DNA from: Actinoplanes sp. KI2
GTDB taxonomy: Bacteria > Actinomycetota > Actinomycetes > Mycobacteriales > Micromonosporaceae
Assembly: GCF_025630775.1 (NCBI RefSeq)
Contig: NZ_JAOSZE010000013.1
Location: 124,001-188,000 of the forward strand
Length of the DNA: 64,000 nt
Direction: 5' to 3'
The number at the start of each line of letters is the position of its first letter. The first letter of the stretch is position 1. The notes beneath the pieces are model-generated. The model was not told the origin of the DNA. It made no database searches and saw only the letters and a list, made by a program, of their open reading frames with translations. The translations under genes were made by a program, and so were the position numbers. Positions 7,778-16,459 of the stretch are shown piece after piece.

Positions 7778-9101
7778 GCAGATTCACCTCGCCGCGCACT
7801 TCCCGGGCGTCAACAACACCACGGTGTGGAGCGACCCCGCCGCGGGCAGCCACATCGAATTCTCGTCGTTCGTCAAGCTCGCGCAGACCGCCGAGCGGGC
7901 CAAGTTCGACTTCTTCTTCCTGGCCGAGGGGTTGCGGCTGCGCGAGCAGGGCGGCGAGATCTACGACCTGGACGTGGTCGGGCGGCCGGACACGTTCACC
8001 GTGCTGGCCGCGCTGGCCGCGGTCACCACCCACCTCGGGCTGACCGGCACGATCAACTCGACGTTCAACGAGCCGTACGAGGTGGCCCGCCAGTTCGCCT
8101 CGCTCGACCATCTCTCCGGCGGGCGGGCCGGGTGGAACGTGGTCACCTCCTGGGACGCGTTCACCGGGGAGAACTTCCGGCGCGGCGGGTTCCTGGCCGA
8201 GTCCGACCGGTACGGCCGGGCCACCCAGTTCCTGGCCACCGCCAAGGAGTTGTTCGACTCGTGGCCGGCCGACACGATCGTGGCCGACCGGGAGAGCGGC
8301 CGGTTCCTGCGGGACGGGCACGCCGGCACGTTCCGGCACACCGACGCGCATTTCGACATCGGCGGCCGGTTCACTGTGCCGCGGTCGCCGCAGGGCCGCC
8401 CGGTGATCCTGCAAGCCGGCGACTCGGACGCGGGCCGGGAGTTCGCGGCGGCCACCGCCGACGCGATCTTCAGCCGGCACGGGACGCTGGTCGAGGGCCA
8501 GAAATTCTACGCGGACGTCAAGGGGCGGCTGGCCCGGTACGGCCGGCGGCAGCAGGACCTGCTGGTGCTGCCGGCCGCCACCTTCGTGCTCGGCGACACC
8601 GACGCGGATGCCGCCGAGCGTGCGGCCGAGGTGCGCCGGCAGCAGGTCAGCGGGCCGACCGCGATCAAGCTGCTCGAGCAGCTGTGGAACCGGGACCTCA
8701 GCGGGTACGACCCGGACGGGCCGCTGCCGGCGATCGATCCGGACGTCTCGGACGGGCACATCGCGCGCGGGCGGGCCAGCGTCCGGATGCATCGCGACCC
8801 GATCGCCACCGCGCGGGAGTGGCGGGACCGGGCCGAGGCGGGCCACCTGTCCATCCGCGAGCTGATCATCGAGGTGACCGGGCGGCAGACGTTCATCGGA
8901 GCCGCGGCGACGGTCGCGGCGCGCATCGACGAGCTGGTGCAGCAGGACGCGAGCGACGGGTTCATCCTGGTACCGCACGTGACGCCGGGCGGGCTCGACG
9001 AGTTCGCCGACACGGTGGTGCCGCTGCTGCAGGAGCGCGGCGTGTTCCGTACCGAATATGCCGGGCCCACCCTGCGCGACCAGTTGGGCCTCACCCGATG
9101 A
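7770..9101 (+). CDS. NtaA/SnaA/DszA-family FMN-dependent monooxygenase
   Basis: 443 residues if translation starts at the TTG at 7770, which gives MPKQIHLAAHFPGVNNTTVW, the usual family start; GGAG lies 6 bp upstream. The ATG at 7752 is an alternative. Family blocks include FDFFFLAEGLRLREQGG, STFNEPYEVARQFASLDHLSGGRAGWNVVTS and VILQAGDSDAGREFAA. The length equals that of Bacillus YtnJ, a monooxygenase of S-alkylcysteine salvage. It overlaps the previous gene by 8 bp and the next by 4 bp, so coupling within the operon is tight. Confidence 0.88.
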   Translation: MPKQIHLAAHFPGVNNTTVWSDPAAGSHIEFSSFVKLAQTAERAKFDFFFLAEGLRLREQGGEIYDLDVVGRPDTFTVLAALAAVTTHLGLTGTINSTFNEPYEVARQFASLDHLSGGRAGWNVVTSWDAFTGENFRRGGFLAESDRYGRATQFLATAKELFDSWPADTIVADRESGRFLRDGHAGTFRHTDAHFDIGGRFTVPRSPQGRPVILQAGDSDAGREFAAATADAIFSRHGTLVEGQKFYADVKGRLARYGRRQQDLLVLPAATFVLGDTDADAAERAAEVRRQQVSGPTAIKLLEQLWNRDLSGYDPDGPLPAIDPDVSDGHIARGRASVRMHRDPIATAREWRDRAEAGHLSIRELIIEVTGRQTFIGAAATVAARIDELVQQDASDGFILVPHVTPGGLDEFADTVVPLLQERGVFRTEYAGPTLRDQLGLTR

Positions 9102-9793
9102 CCACGGTGACCCCGGATCGGGCGGTGCTGGACAACCCGATCTGGCACTCACTGACCGGGGCGCACGCGCATCTGGCGGAACTGCACGGGCGGGCGGGTC
9201 GTTACCCGGACGAGGTGGCGCAGTTCTACGCGCTCGCCGACCCCGAGGATCCCGGCGCCTGGGCCGACCTTGCCGAGCTGACCGGGCCGGGGGCCGAGGT
9301 GGCGGTCGCCGGCCGGGTCCCGGCGAGGCTCCCGGGATGGGAGCTGGTCGCCGAGATCCCCGGCGTGCAATTGGTGGACGTCTCGCTGCGCGTCGCGCCG
9401 AACGCCGAGGCTGTGCGGCTGACCGCGGCGGACGTGCCGGAGATCCTCGACCTGATCGAGCGCACCCGGCCCGGGCCGTTCCGCCCGCGGACCATCGAGC
9501 TGGGCACCTATCTGGGCATCCGCCGGCAGGGCGCGCTGGTCGCGATGGCCGGCGAGCGGATGCGCCCGCCGGGATGGACCGAGATCAGCGCGGTCTGCAC
9601 CGATCCGGCGTACCGCGGGCAAGGGCTGGCGACGTCGCTGGTCCGGGTGGTGGCGGCCGGGATCCGGGCGCGGGGCGAGACGCCGTTCCTGCACACGGCG
9701 GCCGAGAACGCACCGGCGATCCGGCTCTACGAGGCGATCGGGTTCAGGCTGCGGCGGCGCACCACCTTCGGCCGCTACCGGCTGATCCGTTAG
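9098..9793 (+). CDS. GNAT N-acetyltransferase (FR47-like)
   Basis: 231 residues. The GNAT core lies in the C-terminal half: VCTDPAYRGQGLATSLVRVVAAGI holds the acetyl-CoA pyrophosphate loop (R-G-Q-G-L-A), followed by PFLHTAAENAPAIRLYEAIGF. The N-terminal half resembles FR47-like acetyltransferases. The start ATG overlaps the monooxygenase stop (ATGA). In the parallel Bacillus operon an acetyltransferase N-acetylates the S-alkylcysteine before oxidation, which is the inferred role here. Its TAG stop interlocks with the TAA of the convergent GH3 gene. Confidence 0.85.
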   Translation: MTTVTPDRAVLDNPIWHSLTGAHAHLAELHGRAGRYPDEVAQFYALADPEDPGAWADLAELTGPGAEVAVAGRVPARLPGWELVAEIPGVQLVDVSLRVAPNAEAVRLTAADVPEILDLIERTRPGPFRPRTIELGTYLGIRRQGALVAMAGERMRPPGWTEISAVCTDPAYRGQGLATSLVRVVAAGIRARGETPFLHTAAENAPAIRLYEAIGFRLRRRTTFGRYRLIR

Positions 9794-12315
9794 GCGACCA
9801 CGTCGATGACGAAGGTGCCGCCGGCCGGGCCGGCGGTCGCGGTGATGGTGGCGACGCCCGGGCTGCGGGCGACCAGATGGTCGCCCTCGACCGACACGAC
9901 CGACGGGCGGTTGCTGGAGTACGTCACGCCGGTGTGCCGGAGGCTCTGATCGGTGTACGCGACGGTCGGCCGCGGGTCGATGCGGCTGCCGGACAGGAAC
10001 CGTAGCCGCCCGGGGTTGGCGGTGACCACGGACGGCTGCGGAGCCGGCGTGGGGCCCATCGACACGTACGTCTGAAGCTTGATGTCCCGATCGGCGCTCG
10101 ACGTGGACAGCTGCAGGCCGATGCGGCCGGGATCGAGCCGGAAGGCCGAGCTCTTCTCGTCGAAGAAGGCCAGGTCGTCGCCGCGCACCGGCAGGGTGAC
10201 CGAAATGCTCCGGTGCGGTGGCAGGCTGACCTTCCGGAAGGCGATCAGGCGCTTGCGAGGACGCTGCAGGCGAGCCGGCGAGTCGGGGGTGGCGGCGTAG
10301 AGCTGGACGACCTCGGCGCCGGGACGGTCGCCGGTGTTGGTGACCGTGGCGGTGACCTTGCCGTCCGAATAGGACAGGGCGGAGTACGCGAAGCTGGTGT
10401 AGCTCAGGCCGTAGCCGAACGGGTACGCGACCTTGCCGGTGAAGTACTGGTACGTGCGGCCGAGGCTGGTGGCCGACGGGCGGATCGCGTAGTCCGCCAT
10501 CGGCGGCAGCTGGTTCTCGTCGGCGTACCAGGTGAACGGCAGCCGGCCGCTCGGCGTGACCTTGCCGCTGACGACGTCGGTGAGCGCCTCGCCCTTGCGC
10601 TGCCCGTTGAACGAGCTCCACAGGATGGCCGGCACCCGGCCGGCGAACGACGAGACGTCGACCTGGCCGACCGTCTCCAGATAGACGATCGTGCGCGGGT
10701 TCGCGGCGGCGACCTCGCGGATCAGCTCGTTCTGGGCGCCGGGCAGCGCGAGGGTGGCCCGGTCGTGGTCCTCGCTCGCGTACTCGGCGTCGGTGCCCGC
10801 GTAGACGATCACCGCGTCGTACGTCTTGGCCTTCTGCCCGATCGCCGGGTCGATCGCGGTGAGCGTGCCGGGCAGAGTGCCCGGGAGGAAGTCGACCTGG
10901 TACGCCTGCCGCAACCCCTGATAGCCGGTCACCGAGTTGGCGATGCCCGAGTGGGTCTGCACGCTCGAATACCCGCCCAGGTAGAAGTCGGCCGGGTCGC
11001 CGAAGGCGCCGATCACCGCGATCTTCCTGGCCGTCTTCAGCGGCAGCAGGTTGCCCTGGTTCTTGAGCAGCACGATGCTCTGGTCGGCGACCTCGCGGGC
11101 CATCGCCAGCCGGTCCGGGGTCTGCGTGACCGCCTTGTTGGCCTCGCTGTTCGTCCAGCTGCCGGGGGCGAGCCGGGTGCGGGCCGCCGCCACCCACGGC
11201 ACCCTGGCCTCCGCGTCGAACTCGCCCAGCTCCATCCGGGCGGTGAACAGCCGCTGCACCGAGATGTCCACGGTGTCCTCGCTGACCAACCCCTTGGCCA
11301 CCGCCTCGGGCAGGGTATTGGCGTAGTTGAAGTCGTCGTGGTAGCCCATGTCGCAGTCGAGGTCCTCGCCCGCGTTCAGCGCGACCGCGCTCCGGCCGTA
11401 CTGGTCGAGCGGCCCGCCCCCGCCCGGCGGCAGCCAGTTCTGACCCGCCATGATCTCGTAGATCGCGTCGCAGTCCGAGGTGAAATACCCGTCGAAGCCG
11501 TACGTCCGGCGGGCCAGCGTGTCGATCAGGTGGCCGTTCGCCGCGGCGGGCACGCCGTTCACGCTGTTGTAGGCGCTCATCATCGAGCCGGGGTGGCTCG
11601 CCGCGATGATGTCCCGGAACTGGGCGGTGTAGTACTCACGCAGGGTGCGCTCATCCATGTCGGACGACCCGTTGAGCCGGCTCGCCTCGCTGTTGTTGGC
11701 CGCGTAGTGCTTGAGGGTGGCGATCGCCTTCAGGTAGCCGTTCTGCCGTACCCCCTGCTCGGTCTGTCCTTGCAGGCCGTTGACGAACTGACCGGCCAGC
11801 GCTGCGGTGAGGATCGGGTCCTCGCCGAACGTCTCGTCGTTGCGGCCCCACCGCGGATCCCGGGACAGGTTCACCGTCGGCGAGTAGAAGTCGAGGTCGT
11901 ACCGGTTGTCGCTGACCACCTCGCGGGCCTCGTCCGAGATCATCGAGGCCTCGCGGTAGACCAGGTCCGGGTTCCAGGTCGACCCCAGCGACAGCGAGAC
12001 CGGGTACGAGGTGGTGTTGGTCAGATCCGGCGGGTTGTCCCCGTCGTTGGTCTGCTCCCGGGCCACCCCGTGCGCGGCCTCGTTCCACCAGCCGTACGCC
12101 GCCACCCCGAGCCGCGGGATGGCCGGCGCCCGGCTGCTGATCATCTGGGATGCCTTCTCCGGGAGGGTCATCCGGGCGACGAGGTCGGCCGCGCGCTCGG
12201 CCGGCGAGTAGGCGGGATCGAGATAGATCCGGTCCTTCGCCCGCGCGGCGGACAGGTCGCCCGCCAGCAGAACGAGCACCACCAAGAACGCCGACGCCGC
12301 GAACGCACGCTTCAT
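9790..12315 (-). CDS. Secreted glycoside hydrolase family 3, beta-xylosidase-like
   Basis: 841 residues with a Sec signal peptide (about 1-26, cleavage after ARA). The GH3 N-terminal barrel shows WWNEAAHGV, NLSRDPRWGRNDETFGEDP, KHYAANNSE and the nucleophile aspartate at about residue 281 in FTSDCDAIYE. The SDCDA form and the NEAAHGV block favour beta-xylosidase over beta-glucosidase. The GH3 C-terminal domain and a fibronectin-like domain follow (DRPGAEVVQLY). A bacterial Ig-like 2 domain ends the protein (about 765-841). It probably acts outside the cell on hemicellulose fragments. A LacI/CebR-type palindrome lies just upstream. Confidence 0.92.
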   Translation of the reverse strand: MKRAFAASAFLVVLVLLAGDLSAARAKDRIYLDPAYSPAERAADLVARMTLPEKASQMISSRAPAIPRLGVAAYGWWNEAAHGVAREQTNDGDNPPDLTNTTSYPVSLSLGSTWNPDLVYREASMISDEAREVVSDNRYDLDFYSPTVNLSRDPRWGRNDETFGEDPILTAALAGQFVNGLQGQTEQGVRQNGYLKAIATLKHYAANNSEASRLNGSSDMDERTLREYYTAQFRDIIAASHPGSMMSAYNSVNGVPAAANGHLIDTLARRTYGFDGYFTSDCDAIYEIMAGQNWLPPGGGGPLDQYGRSAVALNAGEDLDCDMGYHDDFNYANTLPEAVAKGLVSEDTVDISVQRLFTARMELGEFDAEARVPWVAAARTRLAPGSWTNSEANKAVTQTPDRLAMAREVADQSIVLLKNQGNLLPLKTARKIAVIGAFGDPADFYLGGYSSVQTHSGIANSVTGYQGLRQAYQVDFLPGTLPGTLTAIDPAIGQKAKTYDAVIVYAGTDAEYASEDHDRATLALPGAQNELIREVAAANPRTIVYLETVGQVDVSSFAGRVPAILWSSFNGQRKGEALTDVVSGKVTPSGRLPFTWYADENQLPPMADYAIRPSATSLGRTYQYFTGKVAYPFGYGLSYTSFAYSALSYSDGKVTATVTNTGDRPGAEVVQLYAATPDSPARLQRPRKRLIAFRKVSLPPHRSISVTLPVRGDDLAFFDEKSSAFRLDPGRIGLQLSTSSADRDIKLQTYVSMGPTPAPQPSVVTANPGRLRFLSGSRIDPRPTVAYTDQSLRHTGVTYSSNRPSVVSVEGDHLVARSPGVATITATAGPAGGTFVIDVVA

Positions 12316-12329
12316 CCGCCACCCTCCCC

Positions 12330-12343
12330 TGGGAGCGTTCCCA
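12330..12343. promoter_or_regulatory. CebR-like LacI-family operator
   Basis: TGGGAGCGTTCCCA differs at one base from the TGGGAGCGCTCCCA site bound by CebR-type regulators of cellulose and cello-oligosaccharide genes in Streptomyces. It ends 15 bp upstream of the GH3 start codon, next to a GGGAGGGTGG ribosome site, so a bound repressor would block transcription. No CebR gene is in the window. Confidence 0.75.
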
Positions 12344-12409
12344 GGCTAGTGCAAGGGGCTGTCCTCCAGGTGACATCGTTACCGGCCCGTTTCGGCCATC
12401 GTCGAGGGC

Positions 12410-13393
12410 ATGGAGCTGAAGACCAGATTCACCGAGGCGTACGGGCTGAGCACGCCCATCGCGCAGGCCGGAATGGCGTTCGTCGGCATGACGCCGGAGC
12501 TGGCCGTCGCCGTCAGCAACGCGGGCGCGCTCGGCTCGCTCGGCGTCGGACTGCTGCCGCCGCCGGCCATCACCCAGACCATCGCGGCGATCCGGGCCGG
12601 CACCCCGCGCCCGTTCCACGTCAACCTGATCACGATCCTCACCGACGAGGCCCGCATCGACGCGGTCGGCGAGGCCGCACCGGCGGCGGTGTCGTTCCAC
12701 TGGGGACATCCGCCGCGTACCTGGATCGACCGGCTGCACGAGGCCGGCAGCAAGGTGTTCGAGCAGGTCGGCTCGGTCGACGACGCCAAGCGAGCGGTCG
12801 ACGACGGGGTGGACGTGATCGTCGCGCAGGGTCTGGAGGCGGGCGGCCACAACTTCGCGACGCTGCCCACCTTCGCGCTGGTGCCGCTGGTGGTCGACGC
12901 GGTCGCCCCGGCACTGGTGCTGGCGGCGGGCGGGATCGCCGACGGGCGAGGGCTGGCCGCCGCGCTGATGCTGGGCGCGGACGGCGCATGGGTGGGCACC
13001 CGGCTGGTCGCCACCGACGAGTCGATGGCCCACGAGGACTACAAGGCCCGCCTGGTGTCGGCGGCGGCCACCGACACCGTACGCACGTCGCTGTTCGGCC
13101 CCGAGATGCCGGAGTTCAACCCGATGCGGGTGCTGCGCAACCGGGCCATCGACGAGCCGCACACCGACGAGCGCCCGGTCATCGGCCGGACCCGCCTCGG
13201 CGACGAGGTGATCGAGCTGCATCGCTACACCACCATGGTGCCGATGCGCGGCCTCACCACCGGCGACCTCGACGAGATGCCGCTGCTCGCCGGCCAGGGC
13301 GTGGGCCTGGTCGACGCGGTCAAGGGCGCCGAGTCGGTGATCGCCGACATGACCGCCGAGGCGGTCGAGTGCCTGGCCCGATACCGCCGCTGA
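12410..13393 (+). CDS. Nitronate monooxygenase (2-nitropropane dioxygenase family)
   Basis: 327 residues. The TIM-barrel FMN enzyme is recognised from PIAQAGMAFV at the start, the catalytic histidine in VAQGLEAGGH, and phosphate-binding AAGGIADGRGLAAALMLGADGAWVGTRL. It oxidises alkyl nitronates such as propionate-3-nitronate to the aldehyde with release of nitrite. It stands alone between the divergent GH3 gene and a convergent small gene, starting 67 bp from the GH3 operator. The family includes close relatives acting as enoyl reductases, so the substrate is provisional. Confidence 0.88.
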   Translation: MELKTRFTEAYGLSTPIAQAGMAFVGMTPELAVAVSNAGALGSLGVGLLPPPAITQTIAAIRAGTPRPFHVNLITILTDEARIDAVGEAAPAAVSFHWGHPPRTWIDRLHEAGSKVFEQVGSVDDAKRAVDDGVDVIVAQGLEAGGHNFATLPTFALVPLVVDAVAPALVLAAGGIADGRGLAAALMLGADGAWVGTRLVATDESMAHEDYKARLVSAAATDTVRTSLFGPEMPEFNPMRVLRNRAIDEPHTDERPVIGRTRLGDEVIELHRYTTMVPMRGLTTGDLDEMPLLAGQGVGLVDAVKGAESVIADMTAEAVECLARYRR

Positions 13394-13399
13394 CCGGCC

Positions 13400-13693
13400 T
13401 CAGCCGTCGAGCTGCAGGTGCATGGTCTTGCCGAGCGGGTCGATGTCGAAGGCGAGCAGGCCCCGTTTGACCACATGCAACTCGTTGACGATGGCGGCGG
13501 CCTGTTCCGCGGAGTCGGCCTCCAGGAACAGCAGGACGCCGGGGATGTCGCCCTCCTTCATCGCGTACTCGATGACGGTCCGCCGGCGGACGAGATCCCA
13601 GGAAGCCGGCGAAAACGTGTTCTCTGCGAAGAACTGGACGAGCTCCGCACGGGAAACACCGTCCGCAATCCGGGAATTGGCCATGTATCGCAT
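13400..13693 (-). CDS. Small protein, possible dimeric alpha/beta-barrel
   Basis: 97 residues, MRYMANSRIADGVSRAELVQFF at the start and LLAFDIDPLGKTMHLQL at the end. The ATG at 13691-13693 has an AGGAGG ribosome site 6 bp upstream, which supports translation. Length and alternating strand/helix pattern (VIEYAMKEGDIPGVLLFLEA, AAAIVNELHVVKRGLLAFDI) resemble muconolactone-isomerase or YCII-like ferredoxin folds, but no catalytic signature was recognised. The function is unknown. It converges on the nitronate monooxygenase gene with 6 bp between stops. Confidence 0.7.
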   Translation of the reverse strand: MRYMANSRIADGVSRAELVQFFAENTFSPASWDLVRRRTVIEYAMKEGDIPGVLLFLEADSAEQAAAIVNELHVVKRGLLAFDIDPLGKTMHLQLDG

Positions 13694-13724
13694 ACGTCCT
13701 CCTGGATGAGCCCGCGTCCATGAA

Positions 13725-13742
13725 AGCCCGAGCCGCCGGGCT
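13725..13742 (-). terminator. Weak hairpin after the metallophosphoesterase gene
   Basis: AGCCCG and CGGGCT form a 6-bp stem around 6 nt, about 50 bp beyond the stop of the leftward metallophosphoesterase gene. A further small hairpin (ATCC/GGAT) lies at about 13751-13762. No T-run is present, which is usual in actinomycetes. The support is structural only. Confidence 0.3.
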
Positions 13743-13791
13743 CCGAGCTCATCCCCGTGGGATGAACGCCGGAATCCGGCGGCGGGCGTGA

Positions 13792-15783
13792 TCAGTGGCC
13801 GGGGCGCTCGATGGTGCGGATGCGGCTGCGGCCGGCCGTCCGCTCGAAGGTGATCCGGTCGATCTCGGTGTACGGCTCGCCGGAGCCGGGCAACGCGTCG
13901 GCGAGCGTCCGGACGGTGAAGGTGGTGCGGTGGCCGCGGCGGCCCGGGACCACGTCGACCGCGATGAACGCATAGTCGTCGTAGCGGACCTGCGACCACT
14001 CGATGACCTCGGGGACCTTGGTGCCCTGCGGGTAGCCGGACGCGTTGACCGCCGTGCCGTCCTTCGACCACACGTAGCTGTTCACGACGTTCTCGGTGTT
14101 GTTCTCGGCGGTGTTGGCGCCGCCGGCCGGCTGGTAGCCGCGGTAGCGCTGCCCCTCCGGGAGCAACTGCGGGCCGGTCGGGGTGACCCCGGGCGGCGGC
14201 GGGGCGGTCGGGCTGGGCGCCGGCCGGAACGGGTACCGGGGACGACCGCCGGAACCGACGCAGAGGTAGGTGACACCGTCGTCGGCCGGGCGGATCGTCG
14301 AGCCGTCCGGGGCGGGCCGGGTGCGCCGGCCGTACCGGATCGGGTCGGTCCGCTCGAGCAGGTGGTTGTGGCCCTGCACGACCAGATCCACCTGGTACTT
14401 GCTGAACAGCGGGTCGAGCTTGTCGCGCAGGCCGCCGTCCGATGCGTGGTTGTTGGTGGTCGAGTACGCGCAGTGGTGGAAGAACGCGACGACGAAGTCG
14501 ACGGTGTCGGACAGGCCGCCCCGCCGCCACTCCCGCAGCGTGTCCTCGAGCCACCTGAGCTGGGCGCCGCCCGAGTACCCCGTGTTCGTCTGGATCTCGT
14601 ACGACAGGTCGTTGGCGTCCACCGAGAGCACGCCGACGTTGCCGTACACGAACCGGTAGACCGACGGGCACGTGTGCGGGCCGTTGTCCGGCATGTCGAG
14701 CCGCTTGGCGTGCCCGCCGTAGCCGTGGTTCGGGCTGTCGCCGAGGAAGCCGGTGTTCCCGTACAGCGGCTCCATATCGTGGTTGCCGGTCGCGAACATC
14801 CACGGCGTGAACGCCGCCTGCGGCTCGATCTGGGTGAGGAACACATCCCAGACGTACGGGTTGTAGCGGTTCTTGCCGGGTGGGGTGCCGGGGACCGCGC
14901 TGTCGTCGGCCGGCAGGCCCGAGCCGTCCGGGTCGGCGTAGCAGATGTCGCCGGCCAGCAGCGTGAAGACCGGGTTCTGGGTGGCCATCAGGCTGGTCTG
15001 GGTGACCGCCGGGGTCCGGTCGGTGCCGTTGGTGCCGGCCACCGGGTCGGCCGCGTTGTAGTAGTTGTCGTCGAACACCCCGGCCGGCCAGACGCCACCG
15101 GCCCCGGTCACCGACGCCGGGTCCTGACCCCAGGCCCACTTCGGGTCGGTCGGCGCGGTGTTGGTGCCGACGTCGGCGAAGGCCGTGAAGGTGAACGGCT
15201 TCGGCGGGCGCAGGTCGTGGCCGTGGGTCGCGGGCGCCGTGGTGAAGTGTGCGTCGCCGCTCACGGTGCCGTCGGAGAGCCGCACCCGGTAGTGGTAGAA
15301 GCTGCTCGGCCGCAGCCCGGTGAGGACCGCCTTCACGTAGAACTGGCTGCTCACCGGGCCGCCGGGGATCGCGTACTGGCCGTACAGGTGCTGGATGTCG
15401 GCCTCGTGGCAGTCGCCGTAGTGTCCCGGCGCGGTGCCGACCTCGACCCAGGCCCGCAGGTGGTGCGGCAGTGTGCCGGTCTTGCTGACCAGCTGGGCGG
15501 TGACCGCCATGGCCGGCCGCAGCAGGCCGTCCGAGGCCGGGACGAACGACAGGTGCCGGCCGGAGACGACCACGCCGGCCGAGCCGGCCGTGCCACCACC
15601 GGCGGCGAACGCCGCATTGGCGAGCGTGAACTGGGCGACCGCCACGCCACCGGCTCCGGCGACGGCGGCCTTCAACATCGACCGTCGGCTGACGGACTGC
15701 CGGGCCAGCGCCCGCGTGTTCCACTCGGCAAATTCGTCGACCGTGACGGGACGATCAGGGAAACGTTTGGTCACGACCGTCAT
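13792..15783 (-). CDS. Tat-exported purple acid phosphatase-like metallophosphoesterase
   Basis: 663 residues from the ATG at 15781-15783. A Tat signal is visible at about residues 32-60 (SRRSMLKAAVAGAGG). A fibronectin-like PAP N domain follows (LTGLRPSSFYHYRVRLSDG). The metallophosphoesterase motifs are in order: FADVGTN, LAGDICYAD, ATGNHDMEPL, AFFHHCAYST and VVQGHNHLLERT, so metal ligands are kept although the first motif has V for the usual G. It probably hydrolyses phosphate esters outside the cell after folding in the cytoplasm. It is transcribed alone, and the 178 bp upstream to the VOC gene may hold its promoter. Confidence 0.88.
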   Translation of the reverse strand: MTVVTKRFPDRPVTVDEFAEWNTRALARQSVSRRSMLKAAVAGAGGVAVAQFTLANAAFAAGGGTAGSAGVVVSGRHLSFVPASDGLLRPAMAVTAQLVSKTGTLPHHLRAWVEVGTAPGHYGDCHEADIQHLYGQYAIPGGPVSSQFYVKAVLTGLRPSSFYHYRVRLSDGTVSGDAHFTTAPATHGHDLRPPKPFTFTAFADVGTNTAPTDPKWAWGQDPASVTGAGGVWPAGVFDDNYYNAADPVAGTNGTDRTPAVTQTSLMATQNPVFTLLAGDICYADPDGSGLPADDSAVPGTPPGKNRYNPYVWDVFLTQIEPQAAFTPWMFATGNHDMEPLYGNTGFLGDSPNHGYGGHAKRLDMPDNGPHTCPSVYRFVYGNVGVLSVDANDLSYEIQTNTGYSGGAQLRWLEDTLREWRRGGLSDTVDFVVAFFHHCAYSTTNNHASDGGLRDKLDPLFSKYQVDLVVQGHNHLLERTDPIRYGRRTRPAPDGSTIRPADDGVTYLCVGSGGRPRYPFRPAPSPTAPPPPGVTPTGPQLLPEGQRYRGYQPAGGANTAENNTENVVNSYVWSKDGTAVNASGYPQGTKVPEVIEWSQVRYDDYAFIAVDVVPGRRGHRTTFTVRTLADALPGSGEPYTEIDRITFERTAGRSRIRTIERPGH

Positions 15784-15961
15784 CCTCAAACGGCTGCCGG
15801 GTCAACGTCCCGTCATTCCGGTGATCCCTCGGTGAACTGAACTCGACCTGCGCCTGAACCGAAGTGGAGATTTGCGCCCGTCAGTCCCCGGAAGACTTTC
15901 ACCGGGATCGAGCCAATCCATGCGGTCAAGAACTGACCGCAATGGCTGCGACGATCGAGTC

Positions 15962-16339
15962 ATGACCGCAACGTGGAAGATCGAGCTCATCCCGGTCCCG
16001 GTGACCGACGTCGACCAGGCCAAGGCGTTCTACGAGAAGATCGGCTTCAACGCCGACATGGACCGCACGGTCCGCGAGGGCCTGCGCTTCGTCCAGTTCA
16101 CCCCGCCCGGGTCGGCCTGCTCGTTCGCGATCGGCGAGGGCATCACCGAGAAGACGCCCGGCACCCAGGAGATCCAGGTCGTGGTGGCCGACGCGCACGC
16201 CGCCCGCCGGCACCTGCTCGCGGCGGGCGTCGAGGCGAGCGAGGTCGACCCGCAGCCGTGGGGCAACTTCGTCCACTTCAAGGACCCGGACGGAAACAGC
16301 TGGGCGCTGCAGGCGCTCGACTACCGCCCCAACGGCTGA
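15962..16339 (+). CDS. VOC-family (glyoxalase-like) protein
   Basis: 125 residues, a single vicinal-oxygen-chelate unit. It begins with a beta strand and helix (IELIPVPVTDVDQAKAFYEKIGF) and ends with the typical GNFVHFKDPDGNSWALQ strand carrying the conserved glutamine region. Members include antibiotic-binding and lyase proteins, so the activity is not defined. The ATG at 15962 gives the expected N terminus. It is a single gene, followed by the Lcp gene 120 bp downstream. Confidence 0.85.
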   Translation: MTATWKIELIPVPVTDVDQAKAFYEKIGFNADMDRTVREGLRFVQFTPPGSACSFAIGEGITEKTPGTQEIQVVVADAHAARRHLLAAGVEASEVDPQPWGNFVHFKDPDGNSWALQALDYRPNG

Positions 16340-16459
16340 GACATCCAGTCTTGCCGATGACTCCCGGTCCCGCTATGTTAATGGGAAATCACAGACCGGC
16401 TGGCATTGAAACAACCCTGTGACACCGGTCTTCTGGCCTCCGGGAAATGGGGCAAGCGA

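Noticed and set aside
10213..13470. A 1085-codon plus-strand frame opposite the GH3 gene
   Set aside because: The GH3 protein on the other strand has complete motifs; this frame shows no domain and is an antisense artefact.
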